64,000 nt of DNA from an uncultured Clostridia bacterium. GTDB taxonomy: Bacteria > Bacillota > Clostridia > TANB77 > CAG-508. A program made the position numbers and the translations under genes. Under the pieces are notes generated by a model. It did not search any database. It worked only from the letters and a program-made list of their open reading frames with translations, and was not told the origin of the DNA. Of the stretch, positions 1-8,900 are shown one piece after another. Location: NCBI GenBank assembly GCA_947628085.1, contig CANQYM010000008.1, forward strand, positions 1 to 64,000. The letters run 5' to 3'. How positions within the stretch are numbered: the stretch's first letter is position 1; each line of letters begins with the position of its first letter.

Positions 1-2627
1 TTTTCTGCCATCTCATAATTTTGTTCTGCTGGTACAATTAAGTATGATTTAACTAAATTTATATCTGCTGGTTCTAATGTCCAGCCATTGTTTTCATCTC
101 CTAAATCTCTTGTTGCTTCTCCATTTTCTGAATAGTAAATGTTGAAGCTTCCTCTATTTTGTTCATTTGATTCAATTAAGTTTGTTAAGCTCATATCTAA
201 TGTTGTGTTTAATTCTTCATTACTTACTAAATCTTTTACACCTTTAAATGGAATTCTTCCTAAAATGCTTATGTTTCCAATTGTGTTTTTATTGTTGTTC
301 ATTACTATTAATTCTGTTCTTGGTGTTACAGAACCATTATAAACAGCTAAAATTCCATCTTTTTTGCCTTGTCTAATTGATGTTGTAACTGAGCCTTGAG
401 CATCATAATTAGATATACTATTTACAGCAACTAATCCTGTTGGAGCTGAATATTCTATTCCAACTTCTTTTACTCCACCATCTAAGTAATTTGTTGCTTC
501 TGAGTTTGTATATCTTAAAATTATTTTTTCTTCTTTTGCTGGTGCATACATGTTTACACTAATATTTGCATTTAATACTATGTTTGTTCCGTTTGTTAAT
601 ACACCAGAGTTTATTCCATCTTGTCTTCCATCTATTGAGAATCTAATTATTCTTCCTTCTACACTGCTTCCAGTTAGTTGTAAACCTTCTCCATATAATA
701 AGTTTACATTTGTTAATTCTATGTTTTCTACATATTCTGGTAATTCTATTTCAAAATCTGAATGACCATATATATCTGAACTTTCTTTTGCGTTATTTAA
801 TTCTACTCTCATTTCTACATCTGTATTTGGTTCTATTGTTGATAAGCTTTCTCTATCTAAAATTAAGTTTGCTTCTGTTGCTGTATCTGTAAGTTTTGTT
901 TCTGTGCTTACTTCTCCTATATTTACAGGATTTTCAACATAGCTATATTTTGCTTCCATTCCTGATTTTGTTACTATTTTATCTAAATTTGAATAAGTTG
1001 CTTTATCTACACTTACATCACTTATTGCTTTTACTGTGCTTATTACTATGTTTCCATCTTCCATAGGTTTTGTCATTTCGAAACTTAATCTAGAATATTT
1101 CTCAGCAAAACCTACTACTATGTTTCCGTTTTCATCTACTGTGCTTGCACTATTTATTACATTTATAATGTTTCCAACTTCATCTTTTACTCTAATTTCT
1201 CCAGATGATCCTAAAATAGCATCAAAGTTTTCTTTGCTTACACTTATTGATTTATAGTATGTATCATTTGTAGCAATTTCGTTTCCGGCTTTATCTACAT
1301 AAACAGTAGATTCATCTTTTACTTCTATGCTTTCTACTATATCTTTATAAGATATGTTTATTATCATTTCAGATGGAACTTCTACTTCGTATCTTCCAGC
1401 ATTATTGTAATTTACATATGCATAAGCTTTGCTTATTTCTTCTTTATTATTGTTTAACTGTAGAGATACTATTTCTCCTGTTGTTCCTTCTAAGCTATAT
1501 GTGCTTTCTTTTTCTGAAACTACTACATTTTTATTTTCATCTGATTCTACACCACTTAGTGTTGTCATTCTTGCTACAGCTTTTGTTTTTGCTTCTAATT
1601 TTTCGTCTTCTTCAACTTTTAAATTTTCAAAGGTATATGTTACTAAATATTCATCAATTCCTGAGCCATTATATAATCTTTCTTCTTGTTTTATTTCACC
1701 TTCTTGTAAATATTCTCCTTCAGACTCATTTATTTCTACCATTTGTTTTTCATTATTTACTTTTATTCTTAATTTATTTTCTTCTTCGTTATATTCCCAA
1801 TTGTCTGTACCAAATTTAACTTCTCCCGCACTTAAACCATTTGTTGCTTCTGTTGAATTTGCAACAACTGTTATTTTGCTTGGTTTTTGATCTTTGATTG
1901 TTGGTACATCTATTTCTATTTCTGTTTCTTGTACTGGTAATGTGTTTACATCTTCTTGGGCTCTATTATCTATTCTTTCAACAGTTTGGAAAATAATGCC
2001 TTGTTCATAAGAAATATATTTTTCTGCTTCTTCTTCTAGTCTAACTTCTCTTTCATCTTTCCAAGCTATTTCTAATTCTACTTCTTTTTCAAGCTCTTTT
2101 TCATTACCGTCTTTATCAACATATATTCCACTAAATTTAACTACGCTTTCGCTTAAAGCTTTTTCTTCTTTTACGTAGTTTTCATTTCTATATTCTATTG
2201 GAATTTGTATTTTAACTTCTGAAGATTTATCTATTTGATTTAAATAAATAGTATTATTTTCAATATTTCTAATACCCTCTTCTAATTCTGTTTTTTCTTT
2301 TAAATCAAATCCTAATTCTTCTTCATTTTCTCCTTCTGTAATTTCGATTTTAGCATCTTTTAAATATCCTTCATCTTTAACATTTAAATCCATGCTAATT
2401 TCAAGTTCCTTGTTGTTTACATCACTAATAACCGAAGCTGAGTTTTCCTCTTCGGTTCCAAAATAGGCTTCAAATTCTACATTTTTGTTTCCTGTAGTGG
2501 ATTTTCCACCAAATATTTCTGCAAAACTTACCGCATAAGACTTGCTTACAAAGGCAAAGTTTGCAAATGTTAATGTAAATACTAGGAATACTGCTAACAA
2601 TTTTTCTAGAATTTTGTTTTTTAGCAT
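1..2627 (-). CDS. Giant surface protein, type A copy 3 (A3), 3' part beyond window
   Basis: The frame is open from an ATG at 2627 through the window edge, so at least 875 residues are present and the C-terminus is missing. GAGGAGG lies just upstream of the ATG. Residues 1-32 are a signal peptide (hydrophobic core, then KSYA). The rest is a beta-rich, Glu/Lys/Asn-rich ectodomain homologous to the type A proteins at 26885-32446 and 11356-17001, with shared blocks such as IPIEYRNE, TIKDQKP, VVANSTE, YNEEENKLRI, AYAYVNYNN and EGTTGEIVS. Unlike those copies it lacks the long Glu/Gln/Ser/Thr-rich spacer after about residue 110. By homology the missing part should carry DUF11-like and SdrD-B-like domains and a membrane anchor. 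Function is inferred to be adhesion or surface structure; no ligand can be named. Confidence 0.85.
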   Translation of the reverse strand, partial: MLKNKILEKLLAVFLVFTLTFANFAFVSKSYAVSFAEIFGGKSTTGNKNVEFEAYFGTEEENSASVISDVNNKELEISMDLNVKDEGYLKDAKIEITEGENEEELGFDLKEKTELEEGIRNIENNTIYLNQIDKSSEVKIQIPIEYRNENYVKEEKALSESVVKFSGIYVDKDGNEKELEKEVELEIAWKDEREVRLEEEAEKYISYEQGIIFQTVERIDNRAQEDVNTLPVQETEIEIDVPTIKDQKPSKITVVANSTEATNGLSAGEVKFGTDNWEYNEEENKLRIKVNNEKQMVEINESEGEYLQEGEIKQEERLYNGSGIDEYLVTYTFENLKVEEDEKLEAKTKAVARMTTLSGVESDENKNVVVSEKESTYSLEGTTGEIVSLQLNNNKEEISKAYAYVNYNNAGRYEVEVPSEMIINISYKDIVESIEVKDESTVYVDKAGNEIATNDTYYKSISVSKENFDAILGSSGEIRVKDEVGNIINVINSASTVDENGNIVVGFAEKYSRLSFEMTKPMEDGNIVISTVKAISDVSVDKATYSNLDKIVTKSGMEAKYSYVENPVNIGEVSTETKLTDTATEANLILDRESLSTIEPNTDVEMRVELNNAKESSDIYGHSDFEIELPEYVENIELTNVNLLYGEGLQLTGSSVEGRIIRFSIDGRQDGINSGVLTNGTNIVLNANISVNMYAPAKEEKIILRYTNSEATNYLDGGVKEVGIEYSAPTGLVAVNSISNYDAQGSVTTSIRQGKKDGILAVYNGSVTPRTELIVMNNNKNTIGNISILGRIPFKGVKDLVSNEELNTTLDMSLTNLIESNEQNRGSFNIYYSENGEATRDLGDENNGWTLEPADINLVKSYLIVPAEQNYEMAE

Positions 2628-2712
2628 ATTTTTTTCCTCCTCAATACATTTAATTTATAAGTTTTTATATTTTAAACATTTTTATCTTATAAAAAAAGTC
2701 TACACATAATCT

Positions 2713-2741
2713 ATTATACATCTAATTTCCTATTTTTTCAA
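2713..2741 (-). promoter_or_regulatory. Sigma-A promoter of A3
   Basis: On the minus strand TTGAAA (2741-2736), 17 bp, TATAAT (2718-2713). It lies about 90 bp upstream of the A3 start. The rest of 2628-2843 is AT-rich with nothing else recognised. This promoter is unrelated in sequence to the conserved region upstream of A1 and A2. Confidence 0.75.
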
Positions 2742-2843
2742 GGTTTTGCAGATATTTTTTGACTTTTTTTCAAAAATATTTTTTTAGCTTTCTTCATTTT
2801 AATATATTTACATGTGTTTTTTTGTCGAATTGTGCATTTTTCT

Positions 2844-2887
2844 CTTGTTAAACAAAGAAAGTGGCTTTACTTTCCTTGTTTAACAAG
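2844..2887 (-). terminator. Long hairpin terminator after B2
   Basis: A 19-bp inverted repeat (2844-2862 with 2869-2887, 6-nt loop) with one G-U type mismatch lies 36 bp past the B2 stop codon. A smaller GGAGG/CCTCC inverted repeat lies between the stop and this stem (about 2889-2908). It separates the A2-B2 unit from A3. Confidence 0.75.
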
Positions 2888-2923
2888 GGGGAGGACTTAA
2901 GGGCCCTCCGACCTTATTAATTT

Positions 2924-5900
2924 TTATTTATAGATTTTTTTCTTGAATATATTCTTTCTGTTAGCTATAACTATTACTACTAATACAAATGCTGTTGTTG
3001 TACTTAAAATCAATGCTACTCTTCTACTTAAGTTGTCTTTTACTCCTAAACCTGTTGGAGGTGTGAAAGTAATTAACTCTGTTGCACTTGCATCTCTTTC
3101 TTCCATAGATGCTGGATCAAATTCTCCTAGTACTGGATCTGCATTTCCTACTAGTATTGTAACATCTCTTCTACCAACTGTGTTTTCAAGTTTAACAATT
3201 TCTGATAAGTTATCATATGCTAAGTTGTCTGCATCATCTTGAGCTGCAACTGTTTTACTTATTGTTAATTTGATGTCTGCCTTATATGCTGTAGAATTTA
3301 CATTTCCATTTACTGATGTAAGAGGTACTAGTTTTCTTTCAAATCCTGCATTTGATTTTACAGTTCCTTCTTCTGCTACAGTATCATCATCAATACTTAA
3401 TAGTAAGTTATTTCTTTGTACTAATTTACCAGATGTTTTATCATCTTGTTTTACTATATATTCAACACCGTATTTATCTAGTTTTTGGAATGTTGGTATT
3501 ACATTTGCATTTAATATTCTATTTGCCTCAATTCCGCTTCCTGCAAGTTCTGTGATAGTTGTATTTCTCCATAAATGGTTATTATCCATATTGTCTGATG
3601 AAACAAATATTGAATCATTATCTGCATAGTCAACTAATTGACGTATCTTTGTTGTTACTATTACATCATCAACTTTACCTTTTTGTTTTGGATTTCCTGA
3701 ATCATAGAAGTTTCCTAAATATCTACGGTCATATCCGCCGGCGCTGTTTAATATTTCGCCTTTAATTTCTGCTTCTCTAACTTCATTTGCTAAATTTCTA
3801 ATTTCTTGTTTAGCTGTTGTTTGATTTGCAACGGCTACATTTGCTATTCCATCTAATGTTTCTGATGTGTAATCTAATTCACTTAAGTTAATTGCAGTTA
3901 GTAAATACTCTACTTGAATTGTTGTTCCTTGTAAAATGTCTGTATCTACATTTATAAATCTAAAGTTTTGTTGTCCTACATTTTTGCCTTCATCATTTCC
4001 GATTAATTTTCTTTCATTTTTATTTAATGCTTGTAATTGCTCTATACCAACTGATTTTTCAGTATTTAGTACAGCTTCTGCTATTAAATATTGTTGAACT
4101 ATTTCTCCACTACTATCTTTTTGTTGTGGTGGAACTTTTCCTATAACAATCATTGAATCATCAAGTCTTTCTGTTAAACGATAATTAATATCATATACAG
4201 CATCAAATATAGTATTTCCATCGTTTGTTACTAATTTTATGTCGCTAACTTCCTTATCTAAAATAATATTGTTTTCTGGTCTTTCTACTAAACCAAAATT
4301 GATGTTTCTTGCGTCATAAACAGCTGTTTTTCTACCATATGTAACACTTGTAACATCCTTATCATCTGTAGTTTTAGCTAATTCTTCTACATTATCTTCA
4401 CTTTGCATATCTATGTTGAAGTTAATTTTATTTGTGTCTGCATACATAGAATATTGATTATATAAGTCTGTGTGTCTTTGATCTATATCGTTTGCTGTTT
4501 TAAGAACTGATGAGTTTTCGCTTGTTATAGTTTGTGAATTTGCTATTACTTCTAGTCTTCTAGACTCACTATCTTTAGCTTTATTATCCACATTATTTTC
4601 AAAAATTGTTGATTTAAAGTCTTGTCCATTATATACAGCTGGTGTTGAGCCTAATTCATCTTTATCGTAATTTGCTGTGTATATTAAAGGATTTCCTGCT
4701 TTATCAAAGTAATCATTATTTCCAGATATATATGGTGTTCCGTTTTCTGTTAAAGCTTGTGGTGGATTTAATGTTACTTTTGATTGGTCATCTAGCTCTG
4801 TTTTATCATTTCCATATAAGAATCTTACTACAAATTCGCCCATTGGAACATCATTAAAGTTATATGCTCCTACTTCACGAATTACAGCAAAAGCTTCTAC
4901 TCCACTATCAGTTTTTTGTTTTTGTACGTTATATCCTTTTGCCTGTAAGGTTGTTACTCTTTCATTTTTCTCATCTGTTATTAAGTTACCTTCAGCATCT
5001 CTTAAGAATTCAGGTGTTCTTTCTCTTAATGTTTCTATTGTGCTACTAAATCCTGTTACTTCTTCTATTGTTCTTCCACCTAAACAGATTAGTCTTTCAG
5101 ATGTTGGCCATAAGAAATCATAAGTTGTTGTGCTACCATCATCATTTGGTATTGTTATTTTTTCAACTAATTCTGTGGTTAAACCACCAATTCTTGCTTC
5201 ATCTTTAGTATTGCTTCTTTCTTTGCCTATCTTACCATCGCCAAATGAATAACTTTCATTTTTCTTATCATCTTCCCAAGCTATACCATCGATTTCTCTT
5301 ATTTCATCTTTCAAATATAGCTCTAGTACTGGTGCAATATGTGTATCGTCTTCATACCAAGTTTTTTCATTATGGTCACCTAGATTTAAGTTTGCTGGAG
5401 CTGAGTCTAAATCTATTTTTCCTGCATTTCTTCCATCATTATAGAATGTTGAATAAGATGCAAGTTCTACTATGTTTGATTTTTCTCCTAGAATTATTGA
5501 ATCCTTAACTCCATCAATATCATCTTTCTTTACTTTAAATGTTACATAAATTTCAGCTCTTTTTCCGCTTCCTAGTTTTAAATCTAAACTTCTTAAATCT
5601 ACTGTCATTTTATTATATTTTTTTCCGTCAGAAGAATTTATATTTGTTTCAACTAGATTCCATTCAATTGCTTTTGCATCGCCATTATTTTCATAATCGA
5701 CTCCGCCACCCTCTAGTTCTTTTTTCTCTTGTTCTTGCCAGTATCCGTTTGGATTAGTTACTCCAGAATTTGTAATAGTTCCATCTGCTGTTATTACATC
5801 TTTTAAGCTTCCATCTACTACTTCTTTCGTATCTATTCTAACTGGTTCTCCAAAAGAAGTATCATAGTAATCATTTATTGAATTAACTTTTACAATATAA

Positions 5901-8900
5901 TCTTCTGAAGAATTGTAAATATTTAATTTATAAGTTAAATATACTTCTAGTTCTGAATTTGTTATGTCTTTTTCGTTTCCAGATATTTTCTTATATAATG
6001 CATTCATTTGATTATATAACTCTGAATTTGTTTTATATATTTCTGCTCTATAATAGTAATCTGTTTTGTATAAACCTAGTTTATAATCTAGTTCTCTTTC
6101 ATACAATTCTTTTCCTAAATCTCCTAGTTGATTAAATTTATATTGTTGCTCTTTTCCATCAACTATTACTTTAGCAGAATATAAATCTTTTGTTGCCTCT
6201 AAATCTGCAGTTTTTCTTCTTACTAAACCTAAATTAATATGTTGACAATAGTCATATGCTGCTTTATATGTCTCAAAATCAGTATTTGATAAATGTACAG
6301 CTCTGTTTAATGGATACATTAAACCGCCTTGTCTTGTTGATGCTTTTGCTTTAAATAAATCTAAAGCTACTCCATTTTCATCTGTTGTTATAAGATTAGA
6401 TTTTAATTTACTTGTGTCTTTTATATTAGATATATCTGCTTTATAATTTATTGAATTTTCTGCGCCAGCTGTACTTCTTACTTTTCCTGAAGTTTCTCCA
6501 TTTCCATTTATAGTTGTATCGCCGTATATTTCTCCTATTCTATTGTCTACTTCTTCTCTGTTTTCGTCTTTTGCCATAGATTTTGTTTTGTAATTAGCTT
6601 TATTAGCTATATAATCTGCAGTGCTTCCTTCAACAACTGTTTCTACTCCTTCAGCATTTTTAGCTTTTGTAGCTAAGAATGTTGTTGGTTCGAAAGTTTG
6701 CCCATCATAAACAAATTGTACATTATATCTTACACTGTCTTTTAGCTCAAGACCATAAGCTTTCCACTCACCTTTATCGTTTGTTAATATTGGGTATGTT
6801 ATTGTAGATCTTAAATTATCGTTATATGCTGTTGCTAAGCTTCCATCTTCTTTATAAATATAAACTTCTACACCCTTAATTCCTTTTTCTGAACCATCTA
6901 TTTCACCATTTGGAACAGAATTTAAAGTGCTTTTTCCTCCTGGATCTTGTTTTTCATCTTCCCAAACTACTCCACCTAGTTCTAATAATAATTCTATTGG
7001 CATAAATTCGTTTGAGACTACTATTTTAGTCTTTTCAGTTTCTGATAAGGTTGCACAATTGTTACTTGGTGAACCTACTTGTTTCCATCTATATGGTATA
7101 TTGATTTCTTCTACTGTAACTGTTGGAACATCTTCGCCCCACCATGTAACAGTTGTTGACTTACTTTCTTTAAGTACATCATCCTTTGATTCTATTTCAC
7201 CTTTTGTAAATGTAATGCTAAGAGGAATTTCTTTTGCAGGATCTTTTGCATAATGCATTTCACCATTTACCATAAAGGTTCCTTCTATTTTAGCTACAAA
7301 GTTAAATGTAATATTACTATCTCCTTGAGGTAATTTTATAAAATCACTTGTTTTAACAACTTGTTTTACTACAGAGAATGAACCCTTTTTTGGTTGAGTC
7401 TTGTTGTAAGCTACTGCTACAATATTTGGACTATCTTCTAAACTTCCTGTTTTATTTTGAATATCTTGTAAAGCAAATCCTGAAGATTCTACCTCTTTTA
7501 CTTCATATTTTGGAGCTTCATCTGAAGCATACCATTCTATGTAATCAGATTGATATGTTTCATTAGTTTTTAAGTTAACTCTATTTGTTATGCCTCCTAT
7601 TGTTACATCAAAAGCAAATGTATCATCTGTTACAATATTGCTACTTGCACCTACAATCTTTTTGGTTAGATTTATAGTATTTCCTTTCTTTTTAGGTTGA
7701 TTTATAAATGTTACTATTGTTGTATCTAATCCATTATCAAGACTTCCTACTTCATTTTTCATAGAAACAATTTCTGCTACTTCTGATTCTTCCTCTTCTA
7801 CAACATAAGATGGGGAAATGTTACCATACCAAGTTATTAGATTAGTTTTTGCAGTTCCACTACCAGTTATTGAAAGTGGTATTTCAACACTATCGTTATA
7901 ATATTGTTTTCCATCATATGTAAATGTTCCAGATATAGTTACGTTAAAGTTAAATTTATCATCGTTTAAGCTATCATCTGTAACTTTTTTCTCTACTGTT
8001 AAGTCTCTAGATTTACCTTTTAATCTGTTTACAAAATTAACTTTTGTAGGTTTTATACCAGCTTTATCTTCATTACCTTCTTTATATGCTTCTGCTGGAT
8101 TTTCTATTAATTGACCAGTTATTACAGGTAAATTGTCACTTGTTCTTGTTATTGTTTGTCCTGGATATTTAGTGCTTGTTACTGTTTCATCAAATTCTGT
8201 ATCCTTTGGAACATCTATTTCTGTAATTCTAAAATATGGTGCTTCCTCTGAAACCTTCCAAGAATATTTTCCAGAATATTTCCAAACCCATTTTGTATCT
8301 TCTAATTCAGGTGTTATAGATATAGTTTCTTGTTCAATTGGTTGTCCCATAGCAGAATCTTTAAATAGTTCAATTTTAAATTTAAAGATTAAATCTTTTA
8401 AATTTTCTGGTGAATAATTTTCTGAACCATCTAACTCTTTTATAATATCTAAATATCCAACTTTACTATCATAATTATTTCTTGCTGTTATTATAACTAA
8501 ATTTGCTCCGCTTGTTGGATCTATATCTGTTAAAAGTCCATGATCTGGATTTATTGTGTGATTTATATCTTCATCAGCTAAAAATTCTTCTGCTGTATAT
8601 GTAGGAGTATCTCCATACCATGTTATATCGCTTGAATCCCAGTAGTTTTGTTCAGAAACATTTATTGTAATAAATTCTTTATCATCAAATGTTTCTGAAT
8701 TTTCTAATGGCTCTGTACAAGCAGTATTTGTTAGTTGTATTGTTTGATCTTTATATAACCTACCATTATATAAAAATGTTCCTTTAATTTTTAAAACAAA
8801 TTTATAGTCTTTAAGCTTTAGAATCTCTAATTTATCTTTATCATCTTCATCAATTTGCTTAATTATTCTTATTTTAGAAGTCTTAGACAGTGTTTCATTT

